Source: Endothia cerciana
Lineage: Eukaryota; Ascomycota; Sordariomycetes; Diaporthales; Cryphonectriaceae
Direction of reading: 5' to 3'
NCBI GenBank assembly: GCA_026119935.1
Contig: JALRMH010000065.1
Span: forward strand, 62,001-126,000
DNA: 64,000 nucleotides
Below the pieces are notes generated by a model. The model was not told where the DNA came from. It did not search any database and saw only the letters and a program-made list of their open reading frames with translations. Position 1 is the first letter of the stretch. Each line of letters begins with the position of its first letter. This document shows, piece after piece, positions 22,323-33,369 of the stretch. Made by a program: the position numbers and the translations under genes.

Positions 22323-23124
22323 GCAATTAAGTGAGGTCATGCACTATCCAACGAGAACAAACTCCGCCCGCAGAACCTTCGTTTACAGTCTGTAGGCCAG
22401 ATCACCCTAATCAGCTACATCGCAATTTTGACCATCTCCATACACTATATTATTTCTTACTTAACTTTTATTCGGACGAGCTTATGCCTTTATCGAGCCT
22501 CCGATTTGAATCCAATGAATTAATACCTAGAATCTGAAATTTATTAAGGCTCTCTTTGTTATTATTTGAAAGCGCAGAAGGTCTAGGTAAGAGCGCGAGG
22601 CTGAATTACCTGGGGCTGAAGAGAACTGTCTTATAGTCTCAGGTGCGGATGATGGGTGAAGGAATCATATATGCGTATGTATATATTGGCTGTGGCTGAT
22701 CGGAGAGTGCCCAGGTGGGTCTATGGACTCATGAAAACAGTGGTTTTGCAAGTCGTAATGGTCGCTAGCTGCAGAGCTGTCACTTCTTTTGCCTACTCTA
22801 AGACTCGTCTCCGACGGCGGCGTGGTGAGTATGCAAGATGCAAAGGAGAGTTAGGGTGATTGACCCTAAAAAAAAAAAGAAAGAAAGAAAGAAAAAGAAA
22901 AAACACCATTACTAGGTATGTATAGGCCGTCACCCAGCGAGAGGCACGTTAAAAGTCCCGCGTAAAATTTGATGATAACTCTACTGAACCATACAATTCC
23001 CATTCTAGAAATATTTGAGGCAGACTATACGTTCTTGTACTGATTGGCCAAGGATATCCCTTGTTCGATGACACGAGATCCCTAAGGCAAAGGATTGCAA
23101 GCTCTACAGCCTATTCCAGTTCGC
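22323..23124. other. Intergenic region with purine microsatellite
   Basis: AT-rich sequence between convergent genes. A poly-A/GAAA purine tract lies at about 22868-22905. I see no gene. Confidence 0.5.
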
Positions 23125-23640
23125 CTAACAGTCCTTCATACCTTCCACAACCTCTCCATCCCTGATGTACTCGGTAATCCAGCCGAGCGTCATGATGCTG
23201 CGCTTGATGTCCGCAAAATTCTTATGATCCGGGGCCAGCTTCTCCTTGAACCAAGGGTCTTGTTGCATCCTCTTGTAATCATCCACGTTCTTGAAAACGA
23301 CCTGGCTGAAACAGTCGAAATCCGCCAAGTTCCTCATGTCGTGATCGAATAACCGCTTCATGAGTGTACGAGTCTCGGTGTTGTTGTGAATCTTGAAAGT
23401 CAGATGTGTGTTCCGGAAGTCATGGCAGAGAAGAAATAAACTGACCATTGTCCATCGCTTAACGCCATACTTCACCATCAGGTCCTGCGTCATGGGTGCC
23501 TGAACCTTGGTCATATGGTGTCTGTAAGCTTCCTCGTCCATTCCAGGTAGGCGATAACCGCAGATGGTCAGGCACAGAAAGTGTTTGCCGTCTGAGTCTG
23601 TCGGGATCGGCGGGATTTCGTTCACGGACTCAACAGTCAT
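23125..23640 (-). CDS. Atrochrysone carboxylic acid decarboxylase (EthD family)
   Basis: Exons 23640-23446 and 23391-23125 give 153 residues with one 54-nt intron. The ATG at 23640 is chosen because it gives the usual short N-terminus. The EthD-type ferredoxin-like fold is indicated by FLCLTICGYRLPGMDEEAYRHHMTKVQAPMTQDLMVKYG, then the post-intron part NNTETRTLMKRLFDHDM, DFDCFSQVVFKNVDDYKRM, PWFKEKLAPDHKNFADIKRSIMTLGWIEE-like end and the tail RDGEVVEG. This matches the family of TpcK/GedI/AgnL1-type decarboxylases that turn atrochrysone carboxylic acid into atrochrysone. It is divergently paired with the anthrone oxygenase at 24026, and the two steps are consecutive in known emodin pathways. 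It looks intact. Confidence 0.9.
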   Translation of the reverse strand: MTVESVNEIPPIPTDSDGKHFLCLTICGYRLPGMDEEAYRHHMTKVQAPMTQDLMVKYGVKRWTMVSLFLLCHDFRNTHLTFKIHNNTETRTLMKRLFDHDMRNLADFDCFSQVVFKNVDDYKRMQQDPWFKEKLAPDHKNFADIKRSIMTLGWITEYIRDGEVVEGMKDC

Positions 23641-24025
23641 GATGAGAGTGATGAGGATAAGTGAGCACACCGTAACAAATCAACTACACAGGTGAAGACT
23701 TCTGGCATATACTTCTTCAAGTGAGATCGATTGGTGCCGTCGAGCGATGCTCACCATTTTTGTGCGTCTCGGGGGGGGGGGGGGGAAGGGTTCCCCGACG
23801 ATTTTTCGGATGTCAGACTCCGCCTTGCAGTCGGACAACCTCGTCCCCCTGACATCGCTCTCCGTGCCTCGGAGACCTTATGCGGCGCAGCCCTCATTGA
23901 AAAGAACATCACCCATTCCGCTTGAAAGCGAAGTATGATAGCAGGCCGTAGGCATCAATACCTAGTCTCGACGGTTCCACTAAGTCTCTTTACCACTTTC
24001 TCGATTTCCCTTTAGATCAGCGATC
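23641..24025. promoter_or_regulatory. Divergent promoter with AflR-type site and poly-G tract
   Basis: This 385-base region serves the decarboxylase (minus) and the anthrone oxygenase (plus). CCGTCGAGCGA at 23737-23747 reads as TCG-N5-CGG on the minus strand. A poly-G run of about 15 bases lies at 23770-23784. Regulator binding is inference. Confidence 0.4.
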
Positions 24026-24567
24026 ATGTCTGGCATTGACAGTCAGACCACGGCGGTCATAGCGGGGAGCTTCCTCTCGGGTAAGACCCACCAGTGAAGT
24101 CGGGAATCTTGCGTGTCCAGGCTAACGTTGTTCCAGGAGCCATGGCGTCCTTGTGCCTGATCACAGTACCTGTCTTCCTGGACACGGACTCCGAGGGCCA
24201 TCACCCCGTCAAACAATGGGCCAGGATGTACCATTATGGGCACTTGGTCATGCCGAGCATATCTATCGCCACCTGTGTTCTATACGGCTTCATCACGGCT
24301 TCAAGGCGCAGCGCCCGAAAGCCGTGGCGAAGGTCTGCGCTGGCTGGGGTCATCACGGTTGTCATGGTACCGTTCACATGGATCGTCATGGCGCCTACGA
24401 ATAATAGGCTGTCCAGTCTGAAGTCTCTGGGCGAGGTAGATCCCGTAAGTGTCGAGATCGGAGAGGCCAAAGATCTTGTGACGGCCTGGTGGTGGTTGCA
24501 TGGGACTAGGTGCATTTTCACTCTTGTTGGCGCGGTCGTTGGAGCCATGGGCATAGCTTTGGCATAA
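24026..24567 (+). CDS. Anthrone oxygenase (DUF1772 membrane protein)
   Basis: Exons 24026-24080 and 24137-24567 give 161 residues, with one 56-nt intron. The protein has about four hydrophobic segments: ITVPVFLD region (AMASLCLITVPVFL), SISIATCVLYGFI, AGVITVVMVPFTWIVMAPTNNRL and the terminal CIFTLVGAVVGAMGIALA. The block VPFTWIVMAPTNNRL followed by a helix and a W-x-x-x-HGTR stretch (WWWLHGTRC) is typical of the HypC/MdpH/GedH-type DUF1772 enzymes, which oxidise the C-10 position of emodin anthrone to emodin. Its divergent pairing with the decarboxylase supports this. The gene looks complete. Confidence 0.9.
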
Positions 24568-25112
24568 TGACCCGCGGCGAACGTGAAGCATTGGTTGACG
24601 CAGTCGAGACCGAAGTCCCACCCACAGGCGGACCATGCGCAGTAAATAGAATAGGAAGAGTTAGAAGGGTTGCAGAGACGTTATCTCAGACAATCTAATA
24701 CATCATTTATGCTTCGTATCAGCCTAGAGACTCTCCAAGGAGGTGTCAAAATCCTTAGTCCTCCGTTGCAAGATCTTGATTCCGAACAATTTGACCACGT
24801 CGCGGCATAAGAAGTAATGTGCTCATCTCCTTCTGTTCATTCTGGCAAACGAGGATGGAAAAAAAGAGGGCGGGCAAAGGGGCAGAAGAAGAAAAGAAGA
24901 AGAGGGGAAGGGGGCTGGCCCAAGACATGACATAGCAGTTGGAGACTCGGGTGACCTTGCTGCTCATAGGGAGCTTTGAACAAACTCAATGCACAACTGG
25001 CAATTGTTCCCACGAGACGCATTTTGAAATTCAGTATTCACTCATTAAGGGCAAAATTTTGACACTCGTTCGATTCATCATGTAATAAACTGAAAACATC
25101 AGAGACCATGCG
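24568..25112. other. Intergenic region between convergent genes
   Basis: Probable 3' UTRs of the anthrone oxygenase and the PKS. A purine-rich run lies at about 24855-24912. I see no gene. Confidence 0.5.
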
Positions 25113-28100
25113 CTAATTATAGTACTCCTGCAGCCAATTTCGTAACTCTCCAATGCTCGGGCACTCGAGGAAGAGGCTCCCGGACACAGTGATACCCAGC
25201 TGCTCTCTGAACTTCTCGGAAATGACTAGACTCATGAGAGAATCAATGCCGAGGTTGGCGAAACTCGCATCGTCAACCAACTCGGACACATCCACCGCCG
25301 CCTCACTGGCAATGATCTGCAGGGCCTTGGACGTTGTCGAACCAGACTCGTGGCTCGGGCTGCCCTGCGAGGGCCCAGGGGCTGAGACCTGGGCGGCTGG
25401 AACCGGGGCTGCTGGAACAGCTGCTGGCTTGGACGGTTCCCGATAGCCGGCTGGCTTCTTGTCGGGCGTGACATGCTCGGGACTGGCTATGACAGGCCTC
25501 CTTGGTGAGGAAGTGGCCACAGGGGGAGTTGTAGTGTCATCGGGCGCAGAGAAAAAGCGACTGAGTAAGATGCGAGGATAGCGATGGAACTGAATGCCTC
25601 CCATCATCCCGATGATCATGTCCCCCTGGACAATGTAAACATCTCCCAGATAGATGTTTGGGTCCTGTCGTGTTGGGATCATCTTAACGTAGGACCGATA
25701 CTTAGCACCAGCCAGAAGAGGCCGTGCGAGACGAAGGGAGCGCCATCCAGGCGTAACACTGAAGTTCTTCTTGCAATCGAGATCATCGGAGACATTCATT
25801 ATGAAACCAGCTAGATGGCAAACGCTGTCGATGAAATGCGGTGGAATTGTCCAGGTGCCGCCTCGCTCAGTGGACAGCTCGACATCGGCAAACGCCTCGA
25901 GGCCGTGAAGCACGACGGCTTGCATTCCGCGGTATTTATCTGCGTAATCCACTAGGTTGTTTGCGAAGAGCAAATAGGCCATGCTGCGAGTGAAACGATT
26001 CGCGATGCCCTCCTGGGCCAGCTGTTCAAGGTCCGCAATGCGTCCTTGGATCAGATGGGTCGCTGATGTCCATGAGTCCAGCCATTCGTTCGCATCGCCA
26101 TAGATAATAGTTGCGCTCGCAAAAGGTTCGTCGACAGTGCCATCAGGATGCACGTTGAACCACGCCAGCTCGGCCTGCTTGGTGGCAATGTCTGCGGTCA
26201 TGGCTGTGATCTGGATAAGCTGCGACTTCTCAGGGTTGCTATTGGCGACCAGGCCCTTGAGGACCTCCAGGTTCTTGATATCTATGTGCACTTCGTTCTC
26301 TGGGAAGAACTTTTTGTACAGATAAGTTCCAACGGTGTATGCAATATCGGCATGGATAGACTGTTGTGATTGTTAATACAGCTCTTCTCGAGAGGACTGG
26401 GGAGGTGGAATTTGGTCATACACTTGTGACGACACCACAGTTGTTCATCTTATGGCCCCACGCCGCTGCGCACAGCTCGGGATGCGACAGGTCAGACTGT
26501 ATGGTCACGGTCCCTCGGCCACCTTGAACATCTTCGTAGATGACTCGCTGTACCGACGAAGTGCTCAGGCTCGATATAGGTAGAGCTGCAGGCGGGGCTT
26601 TCCCAGCTGCGAGCCTCTTTTCCTCATCATAGAATTTGTTTCCTTTTGTCAGAGCCCAATCCCCATTGTACTGGATCCAGTGCGTCTTGTTATTCCAAGC
26701 GTAAGTAGGTAAGTCCAAGAGACGGAGGCTCTTTTCGAATGGGGCATGCAAGGCGATCCAGTTGATCTCGACACCCGCGCAGTGCAAGATAGAAAGACTC
26801 CGAGCCATGGTTGTCCAGTTATCCTCCCCTCGTCTTAATGATGGCACTGCAACGCTGATATTGGACAGTGAGCTCTTAACAAAGCCCAAGCAGACTGGAT
26901 GAGGTCCAATCTCCACCCAGGCCATATCCTCCTCGATAGCACCAATCTCGTAGGCAGCCCGCAAAGCAGTAAGGAAATCTACTGTCTCACGTGTTGCCCG
27001 ACGTAAATAGGTAGCGTTAATCGACTTATCATCGAAAATAACTTTACCTAGAAGTGGAGAGATAATTGGGAGTTGTGGCGGTTGAAAGACTGTGCCGCGG
27101 CTAGCCATGCTCTCGAAGTCATCGAGAATGGGATCCATTTGAGAGGAATGGAACGCAAAGGCCACATCGAGAGGTATTTGTTTGAAGCCCGCGCCCTCTA
27201 GAGTGCTCCCCATGCGGTCCATCTCGGACGCAGGACCGCTGATGACGGTGTCGTTCGGGCTATTAATGCATGCGATGTCGTAGGAGAAATCTTTGCCATT
27301 AGTAGCCTCACGAATATCCGCGAGAGACGCTCGTATGGCGATCATTTTGTGGCTGCCTATTCGGCAATTTTGTTCGAGCATTGTGGCACGTTTGCCAACG
27401 AGGTAGATGGCATCACTTGCCGAAAGCACACCCGCCACTGAGTATTGCGAAGTCAGCGAATATTACTGAAAGGAAAATGACAGAGATGGGCTCACCTTGA
27501 AGCGCTGTGTATTCTCCCAAGCTGTGCCCAATGACTACGTCAGGCTTGATGCCGAGACTGGCCCAAAGCTTTGCCAGAGCCATCTCGGTACACACCAAGG
27601 CTAGCTGAGTGACGACGGGGGAATGAGCATAATCCCGGGCATGGCTGCCGTCCAACACTGGGATGAACGAAGGAAAGCCCTGACTCTGAGCAAGCGCATC
27701 CAGGTGCATGATATGGGAACGGAAGTCGGGAAAGTCGTGAAAGAGCTCGAGGTTGAACGACTTGAGGGATGCGCCTTGGCCTGTGAAAGCAAATACGACT
27801 GGTGGTGGGCCCGTTGATGGAATCGCCTTGTGCGAGTCGATATTAACTAACGCCGAGTTCAGCTTTTTCTGCACCTCAGGGATAGTAGAGGCGGCGAAGG
27901 CAACGCGATTGTTGTGGCTGTACCGCCGTGCTGTTGTTGAGTAAGACAAGTCTGCCACTGAAAGATCTGGATTCTTCTCCAAGAAGTGAAGTAGCCTCTC
28001 AATGTTGCCCTTAAGTGAGGGTTTGCTTTTCGCAGAGACTGAAATGACCTGCGCTGATCGTGGATCGCAAGCAGGATCGGGCAGAGATGTATCGGGGGCA

Positions 28101-31089
28101 TCCTCCAGAAGAAGGGTTGTGTTCCCTCCAGCCGCGCTGAAGTTATTTACTGCCGCAATCCGCTTCTTGTTGCCGTTTCGAAGCCACTCCGTCCGCTCGT
28201 ACGCAATGCGAATGTTACGCTTTTCCACCTCCTGCTGCACCTTGGGGTTGATGGCATTTCTGATGCCGATATGTGGTGGAATTGCATTGTTCTGCATCAT
28301 GAGGAGCACTTTCACCAGAGCCGTGACTCCGGCAGCCGCCTCGCTACTGTTTGGAGTCAGTAAAGAATTATTCTCAACCTCGCTGGCCCTATAAAAAGCA
28401 TTTCGGGAGGAGTCCTCGACGGCCCCTGAAAGTCTTCAGAGGTACGCCCAAGGAAAGCGAGAGTACCACAGCATAGTAGAAGGGGCGACATACTGTCCGA
28501 CGTTTGCTTTGACGGCACCTATATGGAGAGACCTTTTGTCGCTGCGACGGCTGGGCAGCGGTGCAAACACCTGCGAGACGGACTGGATTTCCTCCGCATC
28601 ACCGGCCTGCGTCCCAGTGCCGTGCAGTTCGACGTACGACACGTCCATCGGGTCCACGCCAGCGCGTCGAAGAACAAGCCGTGACAAATATTCCTGGTGA
28701 CCTGCATGCGGGTGTGTGATGGATACGGCTTGGGCGGAATGGTTTGTCGCAGCCCCCAGGATTACTCCCAATATCCTATCATTGTCCGCGAGGGCGTCGT
28801 CGAGCCTCTTCATAACTACGGATGCAACAGCATCAGCTCGGCAGTAGCCATCAGCATCTGCATCCCAGGTCTTGCATGCCCCCGGCGTCTTAGATAGAAA
28901 ATGGCCATGACTGAGCCCTGCAAAGGCGTCTGAATTGGTTAGGATGTTGACACCCCCTACGACGGCAGTATCAAGCTCGCCGCTTTGAAGTGCGCTGCAT
29001 GCGACCTGGCGTGATAGAAAGGCTTCTTTAGTCATTGCCTGCACTAAGGACTCCCTCCTATGAGAGAAAGTGAGGGCAATGTTCACATACCTGGATGGTC
29101 GCCAGACTAGACGAGCATGCTGTATCGATGCTATAGCTAGGCCCAGCAAATTTGAAGAAGTAGTTGATGCGTCCTGTAATTATAGATTAGTCTTTGAGGT
29201 TCAAGACGAAATAATGGTTGCATATTCAAAAATCACTATTGACAGGTCTTGGTTAGATTGGATTATGCTCACCGGGACCAAATGCACGACAACCCCCTGG
29301 AATAAAGTATGTGCTGATCTCTTGCGCAGTGTTAACCTCGCGATAATCATCGCTAGCCTGACCGTAAAACGTTCCGATACGCTCTAGTTTCGTTGCCGCT
29401 GTCCGGTTCGCAACATAGCCAGCGCGTTCTAATGCCTCGTACGCCGTAACGAGCGCTAGTCTCTGCATTGGATCCGTTTGCTGGGCCTCGCGGGGTGACA
29501 TGTTGAAAAACGGCGCATCAAACAAGCCCGGCTCGTCAATGAAGCATCCGTATGGCGTGTGACTGGTGTTGACCCGCTTGCCAGCAGGGTCGAAGTGTGA
29601 ATCCACGTCGAAACGGTCGGCAGGTATGTTCCTCGAGACCTCGATGCCGCTCTCTAGGAGTTCCCAGAACTTGTCAGTGCTGTCAACACCGCCTGGCATT
29701 CTACACGACATTCCGACAATTGCAATCTTGGTTGGGGCCGCTGCGTTGTCTGGTAGCGCTCTCGTCTCGTTGTGGACCCAAGGCATCAGTTCTTCTACCA
29801 TGGCAGTCATGTTGGGAATATCTTCCATGGCCGTCATGATATCCTTGGCCGGCAACGACATGCGAAATACAAGGGCCTGGATTTGAGACGCTTCCATGTC
29901 CCGTGCATGTTGAGTTAAGCTCCGGACCACTTTGTCCCACTTGATAGGCTGTGTCAGGATCTCCCCGATGACATGTCTGAATAAGGTGCACGCAGTGTCG
30001 GCAGGGAAAGGCCTCCCTGTAGCTGTCGAGTAGACCGGTCTGCGTGGGGAAACTGCGTCTTCCAACAGCTTCATCGACGCAGTTTCGATGACTGATTCGA
30101 CATTTTCTTCTGTGTATACATGCTTGGCGTGGCAGAGGCCACCGTAGACAGGCAGAGCAATGTGTTTCCGGTCGCGAAAGAAATCGGCCGTGCAGAATAG
30201 AGCATTTAGTCTGGATGGTGGTCCGCTGATGGTCACAGAATCCTGACTGAGGGCACTGAGGAAGACCTTGCTAGACTCAGGCGTGTTCTGAAGAGCCTGG
30301 CAAACATGAGTTCGGGATCCAGAGCCTGATGCCGCGGAGAAAAGTATCACTGACCTCTTTCCCTTGAACGATGTCGAGCTCATGTTGGACCTCATCAGCA
30401 TTGGCGTTGGGTAGAACGTAAGCCCACGAGTCTGGTGGCCCATCATCTGCCCAGTTGGTAGTGTGCAGATTGTGTGATACCTCGTGAACTAGGACGCCCA
30501 GCCGGAAGGCCTGGCGGATGGCTTCAGCACCGGTCTGAGGCAATTCAGACACGTTCGCTGCCAGAGACACGGCTGCCGCGGCCAGCAGACCAATTCCTAG
30601 CCCGGCCAAAGACCCTTCAAGGTTTTCGAAAGCGGGCTCGCGGGCGGAATTCTCGTGATAGCTGTGATTTTCTCAGCATTGTCTCATCTCGGCACCAAAG
30701 AGGTCTGGTGAATCGCACCCTATCAGTACTCCCAGCTCAAGCACACAAAGAAGAATGCCATCTATAGAGCCGCAGAGGGGTCCCTTGCGGACGTCTGCGA
30801 AGTCAACAAAATCCAGCACGCTTTCGAAGGTCGGAATTGTGTCACGGAGGGCTGGCTGAAGGTAGCGGATCTCGTCACGGACTGCGAGTGTGGCCTCGTC
30901 GACGAGGCGAGCAAGCATGGCGTGGCCCTTTGCCTTGGTCAGCAGATGAATCTTGCGGAAGATATCCTGCAAGTCATCTCTAGGAAACTCATTGCTGAAG
31001 TAGATAAGTCTCATCTTGGAGTCAGCGCCGTCACTGGCAGCGTCAGAGTGGCCAGGACTGTCTGTCGTGGTGGGCGTTTGGATCACCAT
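25113..31089 (-). CDS. Non-reducing PKS, atrochrysone carboxylic acid synthase type (SAT-KS-AT-PT-ACP)
   Basis: Eight exons (31089-30719, 30661-30355, 30296-29273, 29173-29091, 29005-28494, 28346-27496, 27437-26422, 26360-25113) join in phase to 1803 residues, the usual size of this class. Domains in order: SAT (about 25-370, with VSLAANVSELPQTGAEA and VTISGPPSRL), KS (about 440-850, active site DTACSSS near 584), malonyl-AT (about 950-1250, GHSLGEYTA near 1036), PT (about 1360-1660, catalytic-His block GHKMNNCGVVTS near 1379, Asp in FIDSVCH near 1563), a Pro/Ala/Ser linker, and one ACP (LGIDSLMS, phosphopantetheine Ser near 1761). No thioesterase follows; release is expected by the separate thioesterase at 13901. 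The place of the SAT GxCxG motif reads GVLIG, so the usual nucleophilic Cys is not seen. Intron 5 is 147 nt. Product by family: atrochrysone carboxylic acid, an octaketide. Confidence 0.93.
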
Positions 31090-31686
31090 TGTGGCTGACA
31101 GGAGGTGAGGATGATAGTAGAGTTTTCTGGATTCGAGGTTCGGTTCAGATCATATTGTATGTTGTGAATGATTTGTCCTCCACCATTGCCTACGTACAAG
31201 TCCAGGTCTGGCTGTTCGGTATCCCAATCCGATGACCGAGTTGATCGAGAAATTATACCGCTGCAGATCACCGGGGCAGAGGAGCATCGGAGTGAAGCCT
31301 TCGGCAGTCCGCCAGCCCTGGGAAAGGATCAAGTGGACGTGGCAACATGAGCCTGAGTCTCCCTGGTGCAGGGAAATCCTCGGACACCGGGGGCTGCGCC
31401 GCCGTGATGGTTCCGTATTACTACGGAGATGCATGTCCGAATAACACTCTACTTCGGGCATCCTGTCCCACGAGAGCTGTTGCAAGTGCCGGATATGTGA
31501 CGCCTCGCTCAGTATACGGTTAGAAACTGACTAAGTTTGGGATAGGAAGAACGCGATAAAAGCTATCGCATCCGTTGCTTCGTCCTGCTCACGGAAGGAT
31601 ATTGGCCAACTTTCTCCAAGCCCAAAATATTCGCAGCATTACTACAAGCCATATGTCCCATTCTCTCTTTGAAGGGAATCTCAGCG
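31090..31686. promoter_or_regulatory. Divergent PKS promoter with three AflR-type sites
   Basis: Between the PKS (minus) and the adenylation-domain gene (plus). TCG-N5-CGG sites occur at 31133-31143 (TCGAGGTTCGG), at 31229-31239 on the minus strand (read as CCGATGACCGA on plus) and at 31380-31390 (TCGGACACCGG). The second overlaps a CGG-N9-CCG inverted pair at 31217-31231. Three sites in 597 bases make this the densest of the four cluster promoters; function is inference. Confidence 0.5.
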
Positions 31687-33369
31687 ATGGCCGTAGACGA
31701 GGGCACGACAAAAGTGATCAGGCCTCCGGCCGCACTGCAGGCCCGCACCTTGCAAGAATACCTCGAGCAAACCAAGCATTTGACAACGAAGGCGCTTGGA
31801 TTCCCAAACCAGTCTATTGCAGACATAGTCTACTACTCCCCTCAACAAATCTACGGCCTGGCTACGAGGGCAGCAGAGCACTACACAACTTCCGGACTGC
31901 CACTGCACCACCCCGCCCCTACCGTTGTCGGTCTCCGCGTCATAACGACCATCGAGTGGGTGATCTCATTCGTGGCTCTCGTGCGGCTGGGCTACACTGT
32001 CCTGATCCTGTCGCCTGAAATTGCTCCCGACAATGTCAGTGGCCTCATGGACAAGGTCAATTGCTCTATCGTGATCGACGGGACTTTCATCGCCGACGAG
32101 GCGGCGGCTGAGGAGTTGAGAAGCACGCTGCGAGCCGACGGGAAGACCGTCATTGATTTACTCAGGCTGGAGTCTTTAACACGCCAAACCACCGGGGAAG
32201 ACGGCCGCGGAGAAGCCTTGGATGACCATGACCTCACTCCAGGTTGGTCTGAAGTCCACGAGACACATCCAGTCATCATTTTGCACTCATCAGGCTCAAC
32301 CGGTCTGCCAAAGCTCGTCCACAAGACCCATTACGCAGTGCTTGATAGGTTGCGAACTCTCCCGGATGTACTGCACGGCCCATCACTGGTCGGGTCGTGG
32401 CTTTACTACAGCGTCGGCTTTCATTCGATGCTGTTCTCGCTTACCAGAGGAAATGGTCCATCCATCTGGTCCAATGAGCTCATCCCCTTGGAAGGCCCGG
32501 AGTACCGCGAAATATTGACCAAGCTGCGGCCGGAGACAGTCTGGTTCAACCCCGCCAATCTGTACGCGTCCATGTCCACCAGCGAAGGCCTCGACGTTCT
32601 GAGACAGGCCGACCTGGTGGTGACGACGGGGGGCGTCTTTCCCCAGCAGCTCGGCGAGCGGCTCGTCGCGGCAGGCGTTCGTCTCGTAAGCGTCTACGGC
32701 ATGTCCGAGCTGTCCTCCGGAGTCCGACTGATCCCGGCATCACGGACAAGGGGCGACGCTGACTGGGAGTACGTGCAGGCCCACCCAGCCACAGCTCCGC
32801 ATGTCTGGTTCCGGCCCCTGACGGACCTGGCCGGCGAAGGCAGCAAGACGCCGCTGTTCGAGCTCGTCGTGCTGCCAAGCCATCCCACCCAGGATAGGCG
32901 CTTTGCAACCCGAACCGACGGCTCTTTCTACACGGGTGACATTTTCGTGCAGCACCCCACCAGGCCGGGCTGCTACAAGTGCGTTGGGCGATTGTCGGAC
33001 GAGATCAAGATCTCGCCTGAGGGGCACGACGATGTGGGGCTGAATGCCATCACCTACGAACATGCAGCGATGGTGGGCAATGAACATATCCTGCAGGAGG
33101 CCGTCTTGTTTGGACGTGACCGTCCGGATGCAGGTCTTCTGCTGTTCACAAAGGCCGGCTGTACTGTAGCCACAGACGATATCGTACAGGGTACCTGGGA
33201 TGCACTGCATCATGCATTCCTCAAGGGTGACCTGCCCGTGGCGGTCAAAAAAAAGATGCTGGTTGTGATTCACGATGCTGTGGTGCCGCGCACTCGCAAG
33301 GGCAACATTGTACGCCCAGAGGTCTATTTGCGGTGGGAGAAGGACATTGTGGGGGCTTATGATCCATGA
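31687..33369 (+). CDS. Stand-alone NRPS-like adenylation-domain protein
   Basis: A single-exon gene of 560 residues, starting at the ATG at 31687. It is an ANL-superfamily acid-activating enzyme. Motifs in order: LHSSGSTGLPKLVHKTHYA (A3-like, about 197-215), VTTGGVFP (A4/5 region), VYGMSELSSG (about 335-344), FYTGDIF (A7, about 413), VGRLSDEIK (A8, about 432-440) and RTRKGNIVRPEVY near the end with the likely catalytic Lys at about 538. Sequence style is closest to the adenylation part of fungal A-T-R (carboxylic-acid-reductase-like or aminoadipate-reductase-like) enzymes. Those continue with a carrier and a reductase or thioesterase domain; here the frame ends right after the adenylation domain, and I see no such domains downstream to 37 kb. 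So it is either a free activating enzyme (ligase) or a truncated relic. Its substrate is unknown. It shares the PKS promoter. Confidence 0.8.
   Translation: MAVDEGTTKVIRPPAALQARTLQEYLEQTKHLTTKALGFPNQSIADIVYYSPQQIYGLATRAAEHYTTSGLPLHHPAPTVVGLRVITTIEWVISFVALVRLGYTVLILSPEIAPDNVSGLMDKVNCSIVIDGTFIADEAAAEELRSTLRADGKTVIDLLRLESLTRQTTGEDGRGEALDDHDLTPGWSEVHETHPVIILHSSGSTGLPKLVHKTHYAVLDRLRTLPDVLHGPSLVGSWLYYSVGFHSMLFSLTRGNGPSIWSNELIPLEGPEYREILTKLRPETVWFNPANLYASMSTSEGLDVLRQADLVVTTGGVFPQQLGERLVAAGVRLVSVYGMSELSSGVRLIPASRTRGDADWEYVQAHPATAPHVWFRPLTDLAGEGSKTPLFELVVLPSHPTQDRRFATRTDGSFYTGDIFVQHPTRPGCYKCVGRLSDEIKISPEGHDDVGLNAITYEHAAMVGNEHILQEAVLFGRDRPDAGLLLFTKAGCTVATDDIVQGTWDALHHAFLKGDLPVAVKKKMLVVIHDAVVPRTRKGNIVRPEVYLRWEKDIVGAYDP

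Noticed and set aside
30661..30719. Suspected frame error at the first PKS intron
   Set aside because: A recount shows the exon ending in GG before GTGCGA and the next exon beginning with C, which restores a Gly codon; the junction is in frame.
31669..31686. Earlier start for the adenylation-domain gene
   Set aside because: The upstream position is a TTG; the first ATG in frame is at 31687.
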